From Sphingopyxis sp. LC81 (GTDB lineage Bacteria; Pseudomonadota; Alphaproteobacteria; Sphingomonadales; Sphingomonadaceae): a stretch of DNA of 64,000 bases. The notes below the pieces were generated by a model. The model worked only from the letters and a program-made list of their open reading frames with translations. It was not told the origin of the DNA and did not search any database. The stretch spans positions 108,436 through 172,435 of the forward strand of contig NZ_JNFD01000030.1 of NCBI RefSeq assembly GCF_000756375.1, in the 5' to 3' direction. Below, piece by piece: positions 28,647-38,445 of the stretch (the stretch's first letter is position 1; each line of letters starts with the position of its first letter). Position numbers and translations under genes: made by a program.

Positions 28647-30350
28647 TTAGAAAATCTGGCCGTTGATCATCGCGAGATGATCGGCGATGGGACCGAGCGC
28701 GAGGCTGGGCAGGAAGGTCAGGCCGCCGACGATCAGCACGATGCCGACGAGCAAGCCCGTCCACAGCGGCCCCGTCGTCGGGAAGCTGCCCGCCGATTCC
28801 GGCGTATATTTCTTCGCCGCCAGGCCGCCCGCGATGGCCAGCATGGGGATGATGATGAAGAAACGGCCGATCCACATCGCGGCGCCCAGCATGCCGTTAT
28901 AGAAAGGCGTGTTGGCGGTGAGGCCCGCAAAGGCCGACCCGTTGTTCGCGACGGCGCTGGTGAAGGCGTAGAGGATTTCCGAGAAACCGTGCGGCCCCTT
29001 GTTGAGCGGCCCCGCCAGCCCCGCCTCGGTGACCGACGCAATGGCGGTGAAGCCGAGGATGATGAGCGGCAGGACAGCGATCGCGAGCACCGCGAGCTTG
29101 ACCTCGCGCGCCTCGATCTTCTTGCCGACATATTCGGGGGTACGTCCGACCATCAGCCCGGCGACGAAGATCGCGAGGATCGCGAAGAGCAGGAAACCAT
29201 AGATGCCCGCGCCGACGCCGCCGATCACGACTTCGCCGAGCTGCATGTTGAACAGCGGAATCATCCCGCCGAGCGCGGTGAAGCTGTCGTGCATGCCGTT
29301 GACCGCGCCGCACGACGCGGCGGTGGTGACGACCGCGAACAGCGCCGTCTGGGCGATGCCGAAGCGAACCTCCTTGCCTTCCATATTGCCGCCCATGGCG
29401 CCAAGATTGTGAAGGATCGGATTGCCCGCGGCTTCCTGCCAATAGGTGATGGCGGTGCCCGCGACGAACAGCGTCATCATCGCGGCAAGGATCGCCCAGC
29501 CCTGGCGCTGGTTGCCCACCGCACGGCCGAAGGTCCAGGTCAGCCCGACGCCGATCGCGAAGATCGAAAGCATCTGGACGAGGTTGGTGAGCGCGGTCGG
29601 ATTTTCGAACGGATGCGCCGAATTGGCATTGAAGAAGCCGCCGCCGTTGGTGCCGAGCATCTTGATCGCTTCCTGCGAAGCAACCGGACCCAGTGCCAGC
29701 GTCTGCTTGACGCCCTCGAGCGTCGTCACATCGACCGAACCCGCCAGCGTCTGCGGCACACCGCTCGCGATATAGAAGATCGCGATGGCGACGCAGAGCG
29801 GCAGCAGCAGATAGAGCGTCACGCGCGTCATGTCGGTCCAGAAATTGCCGATCGTCTTCATCTCGCGCCGCGCGAAACCGCGGAACAGCGCGAAAGCGAG
29901 CGAAATGCCGGTCGCAGCCGACAGAAAGTTGTGGATCGTCAGCCCGAGCATCTGGCTGAGGTTCGACATCGTCGATTCGCCGCCATAGCTTTGCCAGTTG
30001 GTGTTCGCGGTGAAGCTGATCGTCGTGTTGAACGCGAGATCCGCGCTCGTCCCGTCATAACCGAGCGGATTGAGCGGCAGCACACCCTGCAGGCGCAGGA
30101 TCGCATAGGTGAAGAGCGCGAGCGTCGCGTTGAAGATCAGCATGTGGACCGCGTAACGGCGCCATCCCTGCTCTTCCTTGGGGTCGATACCCGACAGCCG
30201 ATAAAAGCCCGTTTCGACCGGGCCGAGCACGCGATGGAGCGGCGTCCGCCGCCCTTCGTAGAGCGCGAAGAGCCACTGGCCCATCGGCTTGCAGAGCAAG
30301 AGCAGGATAGCGATGAACGCGATGATGAGAAACCATCCCTGAAAGGTCAT
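28647..30350 (-). CDS. kdpA: Potassium-transporting ATPase subunit A
   Basis: The 567-residue membrane protein is the potassium channel-like subunit, with about ten helices and four selectivity-filter-like segments. These are seen in [41 protein letters not shown] and the later [13 protein letters not shown] and [10 protein letters not shown]. It follows kdpF by 13 bp. Confidence 0.97.
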   Translation of the reverse strand: MTFQGWFLIIAFIAILLLLCKPMGQWLFALYEGRRTPLHRVLGPVETGFYRLSGIDPKEEQGWRRYAVHMLIFNATLALFTYAILRLQGVLPLNPLGYDGTSADLAFNTTISFTANTNWQSYGGESTMSNLSQMLGLTIHNFLSAATGISLAFALFRGFARREMKTIGNFWTDMTRVTLYLLLPLCVAIAIFYIASGVPQTLAGSVDVTTLEGVKQTLALGPVASQEAIKMLGTNGGGFFNANSAHPFENPTALTNLVQMLSIFAIGVGLTWTFGRAVGNQRQGWAILAAMMTLFVAGTAITYWQEAAGNPILHNLGAMGGNMEGKEVRFGIAQTALFAVVTTAASCGAVNGMHDSFTALGGMIPLFNMQLGEVVIGGVGAGIYGFLLFAILAIFVAGLMVGRTPEYVGKKIEAREVKLAVLAIAVLPLIILGFTAIASVTEAGLAGPLNKGPHGFSEILYAFTSAVANNGSAFAGLTANTPFYNGMLGAAMWIGRFFIIIPMLAIAGGLAAKKYTPESAGSFPTTGPLWTGLLVGIVLIVGGLTFLPSLALGPIADHLAMINGQIF

Positions 30351-30363
30351 GGGTTCGCCTCCC

Positions 30364-30453
30364 TTAGAAGCGTTCGGGCCGTGCGAGCACGGCGACGAGA
30401 TAGATGAGAAGGCCGAGCGCGGTGATTCCCGCGAGCCAGAGGTCGAGAGTCAT
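30364..30453 (-). CDS. kdpF: KdpF small subunit of the potassium-transporting ATPase
   Basis: The frame encodes 29 residues, [20 protein letters not shown] followed by AVLARPERF. This is the length and pattern of KdpF (one helix then a LxxPERF tail). The ATG at 30453 sits 9 bp after AAGGA; another ATG at 30459 is in frame but too close to that site. KdpF stabilises the complex in the inner membrane. It is immediately upstream of kdpA. Confidence 0.9.
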   Translation of the reverse strand: MTLDLWLAGITALGLLIYLVAVLARPERF

Positions 30454-30465
30454 GGTCATCAGTCC

Positions 30466-30549
30466 TTATGCGTCGTCGCACAGGCGCGCGTAGCCGAGGC
30501 TCGCGGCGAGCAGGGCGAGGATGATGCCGACCCAGATTAGATCCTGCAT
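30466..30549 (-). CDS. 27-residue membrane peptide upstream of kdpF
   Basis: An ATG at 30549 with a GGAG ribosome-binding site 8-9 bp upstream opens a frame of 27 codons ending in TAA at 30466. The product MQDLIWVGIILALLAASLGY then ARLCDDA is a single hydrophobic helix with a short polar tail. Its stop overlaps the kdpF ribosome-binding site (TAAGGA), which suggests coupled translation. It would be the first gene of the kdp transcript. I recall similar tiny frames before kdpF in other genomes, without an assigned role. Confidence 0.65.
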   Translation of the reverse strand: MQDLIWVGIILALLAASLGYARLCDDA

Positions 30550-30647
30550 GGGTTTTGCTCCAGCAAGGCGCCGGCCACGGGAGGTGGCACGAGTCGTCTG
30601 CGGACTCCCAAATAGGTGAGGCACGCGTTTGATTGCGAGACAGTGAA

Positions 30648-30664
30648 ACTATGCGCCGCATAGT
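30648..30664. promoter_or_regulatory. Perfect palindrome upstream of kdp
   Basis: ACTATGCGCCGCATAGT is an 8-bp perfect inverted repeat around one central base, about 100 bp before the first kdp start codon. Its half-site ATGCGCCG recurs at 30798-30816. The position suits an operator for the leftward kdp transcript; the binding protein is unknown. Confidence 0.4.
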
Positions 30665-30797
30665 ATTCTCATATGATTTTGCCGATTTTTGCACTGCGGC
30701 GCGCCAGAGCCTCGGTTCGTCGCGCCATCGGCTGCCGCAAGCGTCGACCGCATAGGAAAATCTCAACGCCGCGACCGGCCGCCCGCTCTGGAGAAAA

Positions 30798-30816
30798 TAT
30801 GCGCCGCCGGCGCATA
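30798..30816. promoter_or_regulatory. Second related palindrome upstream of kdp
   Basis: TATGCGCCGCCGGCGCATA is a 9-bp perfect inverted repeat around one central base. It shares TATGCGCCG with the palindrome at 30648-30664, 150 bp away. It may be a second site for the same regulator or a hairpin in a leader transcript. Confidence 0.35.
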
Positions 30817-30878
30817 ACGCCCCCAACTCTCCGGTCTCCCCTTCTCGGCCGGAGAGTCTTTCACTTCAGGGAAAGCCA

Positions 30879-31043
30879 ATGTTCGAACCGCGCAAGCAGC
30901 GCCGCGCCATCCGGCCATCGCAGCCGACACCCGCCGCCGAAAATCCATCGCCCGGCAAATCGAAACGCATAAGGGGGACATTGTCGCTGGATAGTTTCTG
31001 GGCGGCGATCGATGCGCCCGCGCCCAAACGAACCGGCGGTTGA
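30879..31043 (+). CDS. Possible small basic protein (54 aa), uncertain
   Basis: An ATG preceded by AGGGAAAG opens a 54-codon frame. The product is polar and basic (MFEPRKQRRAIRPSQPTP..., then GTLSLDSFWAAIDAP) with no recognised domain. The ribosome-binding site is good but nothing else supports expression, so it could be a chance frame. Confidence 0.28.
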   Translation: MFEPRKQRRAIRPSQPTPAAENPSPGKSKRIRGTLSLDSFWAAIDAPAPKRTGG

Positions 31044-31080
31044 AGTCCGCACCCGCAAGCCCCGAAAATCCGCGTCACGC

Positions 31081-31141
31081 GCCGTCGATCCGTCGACGGC
31101 CGCGCCACCTCCCCGGCCACCCTTGCCCAGGGCCGGGGAGG
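31081..31141. terminator. Two adjacent hairpins
   Basis: GCCGTCGA-TCCG-TCGACGGC (31081-31100) is an 8-bp stem with a 4-nt loop. CCTCCCCGGCC (31108-31118) pairs perfectly with GGCCGGGGAGG (31131-31141). Neither has a U-run. They follow the 54-codon frame and precede the 31302 gene. Confidence 0.35.
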
Positions 31142-31301
31142 ACAAGCGCCAGTGCGAAGCGGGCCGTTGTTGAAAACAAATGAAAATACAATGGGCGGCG
31201 CCCTTCCTCGATCTCGAATCCCTATGCGCGGCTCAATAGATTGCCCGCATCGAGTCCCGATCTTCGGGGCATCGATTTGAGTAGCCAAGGAGCATCTCAC
31301 C

Positions 31302-31568
31302 ATGATTTCTGCGATTTCCGCGGAGCCCGACCCAGAAGGGTCGATTATATTCGTCGGCCGCGACGCGGCCGGCCACTGGCTCGTTCAAGGCTGCAAAGGA
31401 CAGCTCGAAGGCCGGTTCATTTCGCACGCCGCCGCCTGGGCTTTCGCCCGCGCCGAGTGCCGCGGCCTTCCGGGGGCACGGATCGTCGCCGCGCTGCGGC
31501 CGCTGATCCCCGCCGTCTCGTTCGAGCCCTTGCGGCCCGACGAATGCGCGATCGACCGCGCGGCTTGA
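31302..31568 (+). CDS. Small conserved-type hypothetical protein (88 aa)
   Basis: The product (GSIIFVGRDAAGHWLVQGCKGQLEGRF, then ISHAAAWAFARAECRGLPGARIV) looks like a compact alpha/beta domain similar in style to DUF2188-type proteins, which is a weak resemblance only. AAGGAG precedes the ATG. The downstream methyltransferase-like gene starts 11 bp later, so the two are co-transcribed. Function unknown. Confidence 0.6.
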   Translation: MISAISAEPDPEGSIIFVGRDAAGHWLVQGCKGQLEGRFISHAAAWAFARAECRGLPGARIVAALRPLIPAVSFEPLRPDECAIDRAA

Positions 31569-31579
31569 GGAGGCTCGTC

Positions 31580-32092
31580 ATGCATTATCCCTATATCGCC
31601 CCCGCCGGCATCGTCTGGATGGCACCCGCCACAAGCGGGTGGGGAACGCTGGTGCAAGGCGCGCAAGACCGTGCCGAGAAGGACCGACGCTGGCCCGCGA
31701 TGCTTCGCAAGCTCAAGGGCCTGCGCAAACGCGGGCGCCGCGCGATCCGCATCGTCGATGCCGATTGCGGCGCCGGCGAGCTGCTGATGCACGCCGTCCG
31801 GCGTGCGCGTGAGATGGGTTTCGTCGCGATCGAAGGCCGCGGCATCGACGCCGATCCGCACCTGATCGCCAGCGCGCGCCGCGCGGCCGCCCGGCACGGC
31901 GATCCCGCCATCGGCCTCGTCTTCGAACAGGACGACATGGACAAGGTCCTGCGCGAAGAGGCCGAATATCCGGCCGACCTGCTGCTGTGCCCGGCGTCCG
32001 ATACCGACGCACGCGAGCTAAAGGCGCTGGCCCGGACCGCGGCCGACACCGTCCTGTGGGACCGCAAGTCGAAACCGGAGCGCGGATCATGA
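31580..32092 (+). CDS. Small SAM-dependent methyltransferase-like protein
   Basis: The 170-residue protein has a Rossmann-type SAM motif, RIVDADCGAGELLMHAVRRA, followed by GRGIDADPHLIASARRAA with the acidic end of strand beta2. Later parts (LVFEQDDMDKVLREE, LLLCPASDTD) fit a truncated class-I methyltransferase core. AGGAGG stands 7 bp before the ATG at 31580. The substrate is unknown. The stop overlaps the next start (ATGA). Confidence 0.65.
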   Translation: MHYPYIAPAGIVWMAPATSGWGTLVQGAQDRAEKDRRWPAMLRKLKGLRKRGRRAIRIVDADCGAGELLMHAVRRAREMGFVAIEGRGIDADPHLIASARRAAARHGDPAIGLVFEQDDMDKVLREEAEYPADLLLCPASDTDARELKALARTAADTVLWDRKSKPERGS

Positions 32093-32343
32093 CCCAGCGT
32101 GACCTTTTCTGGCGCACCGCCGGGGCCGCGCTCGTCGGCGCGGGCTATGTCCTGACGCGTCTCGCAACCGAGGCCGGCGCCGACCTTGTCGGCATTACCG
32201 GCCTCCTCGTCGCGGCAGCCGGCCTGCTTCTCGTGCTCGCGGGAAAGAAGGCCGTGCTCGCGCTGCGCGTCGAGCGGAGCCGCCACCGCGAACTACCGGG
32301 CGCGATCCGCGCCTCGCGCCGGGCTCGTCGGGAAGAACCCTGA
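32089..32343 (+). CDS. Small two-helix membrane protein (84 aa)
   Basis: The protein has two hydrophobic segments (WRTAGAALVGAGYVLTRL and VGITGLLVAAAGLLLVLAG) and a basic C-terminal tail (RVERSRHRELPGAIRASRRARR). It is translationally coupled to the methyltransferase-like gene by a 4-bp overlap. The lysA start follows 26 bp later. No family is recognised. Confidence 0.6.
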   Translation: MTQRDLFWRTAGAALVGAGYVLTRLATEAGADLVGITGLLVAAAGLLLVLAGKKAVLALRVERSRHRELPGAIRASRRARREEP

Positions 32344-32369
32344 CCCCTCACCATCCAAGGATTAGTTTC

Positions 32370-33653
32370 ATGTCCTCTTTCCATTTGCTCGGCGGCGAAA
32401 TGCACGCCGAAGCGGTTCCCCTCGCCTCGATCGCGGCAGCGGTCGGCACCCCCGCCTATGTCTATTCGGCCGGCGCGCTGCGCCACGCGGCGCAGCGCTT
32501 CCGCGCCGCGCTCGGCAAGGTGCCGCGCAAGCAGCTGATGTTCGCGGTCAAGGCGAACCCCTCGCCGGCGGTGCTTCGCGTGCTTGCCGATCAGAACTTC
32601 GGCGCCGACATCGTATCGGGCGGCGAGCTCGATTGCGCGCTCAGCGCGGGGATTACCGCGAACCACATCGTCTATTCGGGCGTCGGCAAGACCGCGCTCG
32701 AACTCATCGCGGCGCTCGATGCCGGGATCGGCCGCTTCAACCTCGAACTCGAACGCGAGGGACAGTTGCTGTCGGCGCTCGCTTCGCAGCGCGGACGACG
32801 GGCGCCCGCCCTGCTGCGCATCAACCCCGACGTCGATGCCAGCACGCATGCCAAGATCACCACCGGCCGCCTCGACAGCAAGTTCGGCATCCCGATCGAC
32901 GATGCGCTGGCCATGTACGACCGGCTGGCGGCGCTTCCCGGCCTCGATCTCCACGGCCTCGCCGTGCATATCGGCAGCCAGATCATCGACCTCGCCCCGC
33001 TTGAGGCGGCGTATCGCAAGATCGGCGACCTTATCCGCGCGCTGCGCCAGAAGGGCCACCGCGTCTATCATGTCGATCTGGGCGGCGGGCTCGGCGTCTC
33101 CTATCGCCCCGGCCTGCCCGGCGCCGATGTCGAAGCCTATGGCGCGATGGTCGCCGAGGTCACGCGCGACTGGGACGCGACATTGCTCTTCGAACCCGGA
33201 CGCTTCATCGCGGCCGAAGCCGGGATCCTCCTGACGCGCGTATTGTGGGTGAAACCGGGGCCTCGTCACCCCTTCGTCGTCGTCGATGCGGCGATGAACG
33301 ACCTCGCGCGCCCCGCGATGTATGACGCGTGGCACGAATTCGCCGCGGTCCGCCCGACGGGCGAGACCTTCGTCGCCAATATCGTCGGCCCGATCTGCGA
33401 AACCGGCGACACCTTTGCAAGAGAGCGCGAGATCGACCGGGTGCAGGAGGGCGATCTTGCGATCTTCCAGGCGGCCGGCGCCTATGGCGCGTCGATGGCA
33501 TCGACGTACAATTGCCGCGCGATCGCGCCCGAAGTGCTGGTCGACGACAATCGATATGCGACGGTCAGCGAGCGCGTTTCCGCGCATCAGGTCCGACGGC
33601 AGCGGCTCGCCCCGTGGATGGACGACGGCGCTCCCTCGATCCGTGCCGCCTGA
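32370..33653 (+). CDS. lysA: Diaminopimelate decarboxylase
   Basis: It makes lysine from meso-diaminopimelate. The 427-residue fold-III PLP enzyme has the lysine-binding MFAVKANPSP (Lys61), HIGSQI, the glycine-rich DLGGGLGVSY and the GPICETGDTFA motif with the catalytic Cys, then GAYGASMASTYNCR. AAGGATT precedes the ATG. No argininosuccinate lyase or lppL-like neighbour is present. It converges with hutC with a 6-bp gap. Confidence 0.92.
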   Translation: MSSFHLLGGEMHAEAVPLASIAAAVGTPAYVYSAGALRHAAQRFRAALGKVPRKQLMFAVKANPSPAVLRVLADQNFGADIVSGGELDCALSAGITANHIVYSGVGKTALELIAALDAGIGRFNLELEREGQLLSALASQRGRRAPALLRINPDVDASTHAKITTGRLDSKFGIPIDDALAMYDRLAALPGLDLHGLAVHIGSQIIDLAPLEAAYRKIGDLIRALRQKGHRVYHVDLGGGLGVSYRPGLPGADVEAYGAMVAEVTRDWDATLLFEPGRFIAAEAGILLTRVLWVKPGPRHPFVVVDAAMNDLARPAMYDAWHEFAAVRPTGETFVANIVGPICETGDTFAREREIDRVQEGDLAIFQAAGAYGASMASTYNCRAIAPEVLVDDNRYATVSERVSAHQVRRQRLAPWMDDGAPSIRAA

Positions 33654-33659
33654 CGACGG

Positions 33660-34340
33660 TCACGGCGCGGCGTTGAAGTCCGCCACCAGGTCGAAGCGGT
33701 CGCCGCGAAACAGCTGCCGCACATGCGTGACGACGCGCCCCGCGCGCCACGTCGTGCGGTCGAGCTCAAGGCAGGCGGCGCCCGTCCCTATCGTCAACAG
33801 CGCCGCTTCCTTGCGCGTCGGGTTCACCGCGCGGATCACATGACGCGCCTGCGTCCAGGGGATATGGCCGAGCAGCCACGTTCCCGGCGCTTCCCTGGCA
33901 AAGTCCGCGTCCGCCGCCTCGGGCACTTCGCCCAGCGCGATGAAGCGGCGCTCGAGCGCGAAGGGTTCGCCCGCCGCCATATGCACGCCCTCGATGCGCA
34001 GCGCCGGACCCGAGAGCGGATCGTCACCCGCATCGGCGGTTTCGATCGACGCCAGCTCCCAGCGATAGGCTTCGCCCCGCGCCGCGATGAGTTCGGCGAG
34101 GTCGGGCACAGTCATCACCGCCGAATGGACCGGCGGATGCGCAACAAACGTCCCCGCCTTGCGGCGGCGTTCGACCAGTCCCGATGCGGCGAGTTCGCCA
34201 AGCGCCTTGCTCACCGTCGCTCGCGCACAGCCGTAGCGTGCCGCGAGTTCCTGTTCGGTCGGCACGCGGTCGCCGGGGCGCCACTCGCCCGACTGGATCG
34301 AGGCGGCGATCTCTTCGCGGATGCGCCGTGCGGGGTTCAC
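33660..34340 (-). CDS. hutC: Histidine utilisation repressor, GntR family
   Basis: The 226-residue protein has an N-terminal winged helix (WRPGDRVPTEQELAARYGCARATVSKALGELAASGLVERRRKAGTF in two parts) and a C-terminal UTRA ligand domain (LERRFIALGEVPEAADADF..., ending RGDRFDLVADF). HutC binds urocanate and de-represses hut genes. I chose a GTG at 34340 that overlaps the hutF stop. The likely operator is the palindrome at 35701-35718. Confidence 0.92.
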   Translation of the reverse strand: MNPARRIREEIAASIQSGEWRPGDRVPTEQELAARYGCARATVSKALGELAASGLVERRRKAGTFVAHPPVHSAVMTVPDLAELIAARGEAYRWELASIETADAGDDPLSGPALRIEGVHMAAGEPFALERRFIALGEVPEAADADFAREAPGTWLLGHIPWTQARHVIRAVNPTRKEAALLTIGTGAACLELDRTTWRAGRVVTHVRQLFRGDRFDLVADFNAAP

Positions 34341-35683
34341 GCGAGCAGCCGCGCGACGCACGCGCGATAGGCGCCGCCGATCGCGTCGGCATCCGCATGG
34401 CGTCCCTTCTCGACGCGCTTGACGCCAGCGCGCCACACGCTGTCGATCGCACCCGCGCGCGCCGCGAAAATCCAGCGGTCGAGCAGCGTCGCATCGTCTG
34501 TGCCCGCGAAGGCGGGGTGATCAAGGTCGAGCGAAACGATGTCCGCCGCATGACCGACGGCCAACCCTGCAGGCACACCGAGCGCCTGTGCGCCGCCCTG
34601 CACCGCGCGCGCAAACAGGTTCGCGCCGACGAAGGGCGCCACCTCACTCGCCAGCAACGCCCGCGCACGCTGCGCTAAGCGCTGCGAATATTCGAGCGCG
34701 CGGAGCTCCTGCGCCGCGTCGACCAGGATATTGCTGTCGGTGCCGACCCCGAAGCGCCCGCCCGCGGCGAGGTAATCGACCGCCGGAAAAATGCCGTCGC
34801 CCAGATTGCCCTCGGTGATCGGGCACAGCCCGGCGACCGCGCCGCTCGCGGCGAGGCGCTGGACCTCGTTCGCATCAAGATGCGTCGAGTGGATCAGGCA
34901 CCAGCGTTCGTCGACCCCGGCATTGTCGAGCAACCATTCGACCGGTCTTGCGCCGCTCCACGCGACGCAATCGGCGACCTCCTTTACTTGCTCGGCGGCG
35001 TGGATATGCACCGGCCCCGTCGGCGAGAGCGCCAGCAACGCGGCCAGTTCTTCGGGCGTCACGGCGCGCAGCGAGTGCGGCGCGACCCCCATATTGGCGT
35101 CGCCCGACAGCTTCGACCGCGAAGCCCCGAGAAGCTTGGCAAAGCCGTCGATGTCATTGAGGAACCGCCGTTGGCCGGGGCTCGGCGGCGCCGCGTCGAA
35201 ATTTCCGTGCGCATAGAAAACCGGAAGCAAGGTCAGCCCGATGCCCGTCGCGGCGCTCGCCTCCGCAATCGCCCCCGCCATCTCGGCCGGGTCGGCATAG
35301 GTGGCGCCCGCCGGATCGTGATGCAGATAGTGAAACTCGCCGACTCGCGTAAAGCCCGTCTCCAGCATCTCGGCATAGGCCTGCGCGGTGATCACCGCGA
35401 CATCCTCGGGCGTGAGCCGGTCGAGGAAGCGGTACATGATTTCGCGCCAGCTCCAGAAATTGTCGTCGGGGCGGCTGCGGCGCTCCGAAAGCCCCGCCAT
35501 CCCGCGCTGGAACCCGTGGCTGTGGACGTTGCAAAGCCCCGGCAAGCCGACGCGGTGACGATCATCGCCCTCTGCCGCCTCGACGCCGGCCTCGACCGCC
35601 GAAATCCGGCCGTCAGCGATGCGCAGGCGCACGTCCTTTTTCCATTCGCTGTCGATCCACGCGCGTTCGAACCAGAGAGCCAT
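34337..35683 (-). CDS. hutF: Formimidoylglutamate deiminase
   Basis: It converts N-formimino-glutamate to N-formyl-glutamate and ammonia. The 448-residue amidohydrolase shows [17 protein letters not shown] (metal-binding HxH) and [20 protein letters not shown]. Later come [26 protein letters not shown] and [15 protein letters not shown] with the metal-ligand Asp. A GAGGA site precedes the ATG at 35683. It is operonic with hutC and divergent from hutI. Confidence 0.94.
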   Translation of the reverse strand: MALWFERAWIDSEWKKDVRLRIADGRISAVEAGVEAAEGDDRHRVGLPGLCNVHSHGFQRGMAGLSERRSRPDDNFWSWREIMYRFLDRLTPEDVAVITAQAYAEMLETGFTRVGEFHYLHHDPAGATYADPAEMAGAIAEASAATGIGLTLLPVFYAHGNFDAAPPSPGQRRFLNDIDGFAKLLGASRSKLSGDANMGVAPHSLRAVTPEELAALLALSPTGPVHIHAAEQVKEVADCVAWSGARPVEWLLDNAGVDERWCLIHSTHLDANEVQRLAASGAVAGLCPITEGNLGDGIFPAVDYLAAGGRFGVGTDSNILVDAAQELRALEYSQRLAQRARALLASEVAPFVGANLFARAVQGGAQALGVPAGLAVGHAADIVSLDLDHPAFAGTDDATLLDRWIFAARAGAIDSVWRAGVKRVEKGRHADADAIGGAYRACVARLLA

Positions 35684-35700
35684 CGTCGTTCGTCCTCAAT

Positions 35701-35718
35701 ATTATGTCTAGACATAAT
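35701..35718. promoter_or_regulatory. Probable HutC operator (perfect 18-bp palindrome)
   Basis: ATTATGTCTAGACATAAT is a perfect palindrome in the 60-bp gap between the divergent hutF and hutI genes. GntR/HutC proteins bind short palindromes of this kind in promoters. One dimer here could control both transcripts. Confidence 0.8.
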
Positions 35719-35743
35719 GGCGCATTCGAACGACACTGTCCAG

Positions 35744-36928
35744 ATGGAGCAGCTCTGGACGAACGCCCGACTCGCAACGATGGCCGATGATGCACTCGGC
35801 CTGATCGACGATGGCGTCGTGGCGGCGAAGGACGGCCGCATCGTCTATGCCGGCCCCGCCAAGGGCGCCCCGGCGACCGCCCAAAAGGTCGTCGATTGCG
35901 AAGGTCGGCTGATCACCCCCGGCCTGATCGACTGCCACACGCACCTCGTCCACGGCGGCAACCGCGCGAACGAATGGGCGATGCGGCTTGCGGGCGCGAG
36001 CTATGAAGAGATCGCGCGCGCGGGCGGCGGCATCGTTTCGACGATGCGCGCGACGCGCGGGGCGAGCGAAGCCGATCTCGTCGATAGCGCCCTCCCCCGC
36101 CTCGACGCGCTTATCGCCGAGGGCGTCACGACGATCGAGATCAAGTCGGGCTACGGCCTGTCTACCGGCGACGAACTCAAGATGCTGCGCGCCGCCCGCG
36201 CGCTGGGCGAGCGCCGCAACATCCGCGTCGAACCAACCTTCCTCGGAGCGCACGCGCTGCCCCCCGAATATAAGGGCGACAGCGACGCCTATATCGACCT
36301 CGTCGTGGGCGAGATGATCCCCGCCGCCGCGCCGCTCGCGACCGCGGTCGACGCCTTTTGCGAAGGCATCGGTTTCTCCACCGCGCAATGCGAGCGCGTA
36401 ATCGAAACCGCGAAGGCGCATGGTCTCGCGGTCAAGCTCCACGCCGAGCAATTGTCGGCGCTCCATGGCAGCGCGCTCGCCGCGCTGCACGGCGCGCTGT
36501 CGGCCGATCATCTCGAACATGCGACCGACGACGATGTCCGCGCGATGGCCGCGGCGGGCACGGTCGCGGTGCTGCTCCCCGGCGCCTATTATTTCATGCG
36601 CGAGACGAAATTGCCGCCGGTCGAGGCTATGCGTCGCCATGGCACCCGCATCGCGCTCGCGACCGACAATAATCCCGGCACCTCGCCGACAACCTCGCTG
36701 CTGCTCATGCTCAACATGGGCGCGACTTTGTTCGGGCTGACCGTCGTCGAGGCGCTGCGCGGCGTGACGGTGAACGCCGCCGCCGCGCTCGGCCTGTCCA
36801 AAGAAGTCGGCACGCTCGAAGCCGGCAAGGCGTGCGACCTTGCAATCTGGGACGTCACCGACCCCGCCGAGCTTGTCTATCGCATCGGCTTCAACCCGCT
36901 TCACCAACGCATCAAGGACGGACAATGA
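35744..36928 (+). CDS. hutI: Imidazolonepropionase
   Basis: It hydrolyses imidazolone-5-propionate to N-formimino-glutamate. The amidohydrolase motifs [51 protein letters not shown] and [14 protein letters not shown] are all present. The start at 35744 gives the usual [13 protein letters not shown] and leaves the operator upstream. An ATG at 35717 is in frame but lies inside the operator. Neither has a strong ribosome-binding site. The stop overlaps hutH by 4 bp. Confidence 0.92.
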   Translation: MEQLWTNARLATMADDALGLIDDGVVAAKDGRIVYAGPAKGAPATAQKVVDCEGRLITPGLIDCHTHLVHGGNRANEWAMRLAGASYEEIARAGGGIVSTMRATRGASEADLVDSALPRLDALIAEGVTTIEIKSGYGLSTGDELKMLRAARALGERRNIRVEPTFLGAHALPPEYKGDSDAYIDLVVGEMIPAAAPLATAVDAFCEGIGFSTAQCERVIETAKAHGLAVKLHAEQLSALHGSALAALHGALSADHLEHATDDDVRAMAAAGTVAVLLPGAYYFMRETKLPPVEAMRRHGTRIALATDNNPGTSPTTSLLLMLNMGATLFGLTVVEALRGVTVNAAAALGLSKEVGTLEAGKACDLAIWDVTDPAELVYRIGFNPLHQRIKDGQ

Positions 36929-38445
36929 TCATCACCCCCGGCGCCATGACGCTCGCCGACTGGCGCGAAATTTACGAGGGCGCGAGCGCTGAACTGAGGG
37001 CCGATGCATGGAGCGCGATCGACGCGAGCGCTGCTGCGGTCGCGCGGATCGTCGCCAAGGGTGCGCCCGTCTATGGCATCAACACCGGCTTCGGAAAGCT
37101 CGCGAGCGTCCGCATCGCCGACGACGAGCTTTCGATCCTCCAGCGCAATATCGTGCTCAGTCACGCCGCGGGCACCGGCGCGCCTTCGCCCGTCCCGATC
37201 GTGCGGCTGATGATGGCGCTCAAGCTCGCCAGCTTCGGCATGGGCGCCTCGGGCGTGAAGCGCGAGACTGTCGCGATGCTCGAGGCGATGCTCGCGAAAG
37301 GCCTGACCCCCGTCGTCCCGTCGCAGGGCTCGGTCGGCGCGAGCGGCGACCTTGCGCCACTGTCACACATGGCCGCGGCGATGATCGGCGTCGGCGCGAT
37401 CGAAGTCGGCGGCAAGACGCTGCCCGCCGCCGAGGCGCTCGCAGAGGCCGGTCTGACTCCGCTCGACCTCGGCCCCAAGGAAGGTCTCGCGCTCCTCAAC
37501 GGCACCCAATTCTCCACCGCCAACGCGCTCACGGGCCTGTTCCGTGCAGAGACCGTCTTCCGCTCGGCACTGATCACCGGCGCGCTCTCCACCGAAGCCG
37601 CGAAAGGCTCCGACGCCCCCTTCGACGCGCGCATCCACGCCTTGCGCGGCCATGCCGGGCAGCGCGAAGTCGGTGACACGCTGCGTACCCTGATGGCGGG
37701 CTCGGCGATCCGCGCCTCGCACGCCGTCGACGATCCGCGCGTGCAGGACCCGTACTGCCTCCGCTGCCAGCCGCAGGTGATGGGCGCGGTGCTCGACCTC
37801 CTGCGCCAGGCGGGAACGACGCTCGCCATCGAGGCGAACGGCGTCTCGGACAATCCTCTGATCTTCGCCGACACCGACGAGGCGCTGTCGGGCGGCAATT
37901 TCCATGCCGAGCCCGTCGCCTTCGCTGCCGACATGATCGCGATGGCTTTGTGCGAGATCGGTTCGATTTCGGAACGCCGCATCGCGATGCTCGTCGACCC
38001 CGCGCTCTCGGGCCTTCCCGCCTTCCTGACCCCGCGCCCCGGCCTCAACTCGGGCTTCATGATCCCGCAGGTCACCGCCGCCGCGCTGGTCAGCGAGAAT
38101 AAGCAGCGCGCCTACCCCGCCAGCGTCGACTCGATCCCGACCTCGGCCAATCAGGAGGATCATGTCTCGATGGCCGCGCACGGCGCGCGCCGCCTGCTCG
38201 AGATGGCCGACAATGTCAGCGCGGTGATCGGGATCGAACTGCTCGCGGCGTGCCAGGGCATCGACTTCCACGCGCCGCTGAAATCGAGCGACGCGCTCGA
38301 GGCGGCGCACAGGCATTTGCGTGCCGAAGTGCCGACGCTCGAAGACGACCGGCATTTCCATCCCGATATGGAGGCCGCGACCGCGCTGGTGCGTTCGAGC
38401 AGCCTCGTCGCCGCGGTTCCGGCGAACCTGCCGGGCCTCGGCTGA
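36925..38445 (+). CDS. hutH: Histidine ammonia-lyase
   Basis: It deaminates histidine to urocanate, the first step of the pathway. The 506-residue protein has the MIO prosthetic triad Ala139-Ser140-Gly141 in [15 protein letters not shown], and [11 protein letters not shown] near residue 50. [11 protein letters not shown] and [14 protein letters not shown] follow. It overlaps hutI and hutG by 4 and 1 bp. Confidence 0.97.
   Translation: MIITPGAMTLADWREIYEGASAELRADAWSAIDASAAAVARIVAKGAPVYGINTGFGKLASVRIADDELSILQRNIVLSHAAGTGAPSPVPIVRLMMALKLASFGMGASGVKRETVAMLEAMLAKGLTPVVPSQGSVGASGDLAPLSHMAAAMIGVGAIEVGGKTLPAAEALAEAGLTPLDLGPKEGLALLNGTQFSTANALTGLFRAETVFRSALITGALSTEAAKGSDAPFDARIHALRGHAGQREVGDTLRTLMAGSAIRASHAVDDPRVQDPYCLRCQPQVMGAVLDLLRQAGTTLAIEANGVSDNPLIFADTDEALSGGNFHAEPVAFAADMIAMALCEIGSISERRIAMLVDPALSGLPAFLTPRPGLNSGFMIPQVTAAALVSENKQRAYPASVDSIPTSANQEDHVSMAAHGARRLLEMADNVSAVIGIELLAACQGIDFHAPLKSSDALEAAHRHLRAEVPTLEDDRHFHPDMEAATALVRSSSLVAAVPANLPGLG

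Larger units (their letters stand above)
30550..31301. other. Intergenic region upstream of the kdp operon
   Basis: This 750-bp stretch contains the kdp promoter side, two related palindromes (30648-30664 and 30798-30816), a weak 54-codon frame at 30879-31043, and two hairpins at 31081-31141. I see no match to the E. coli KdpE box and no tRNA. The rest is unassigned. Confidence 0.5.
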
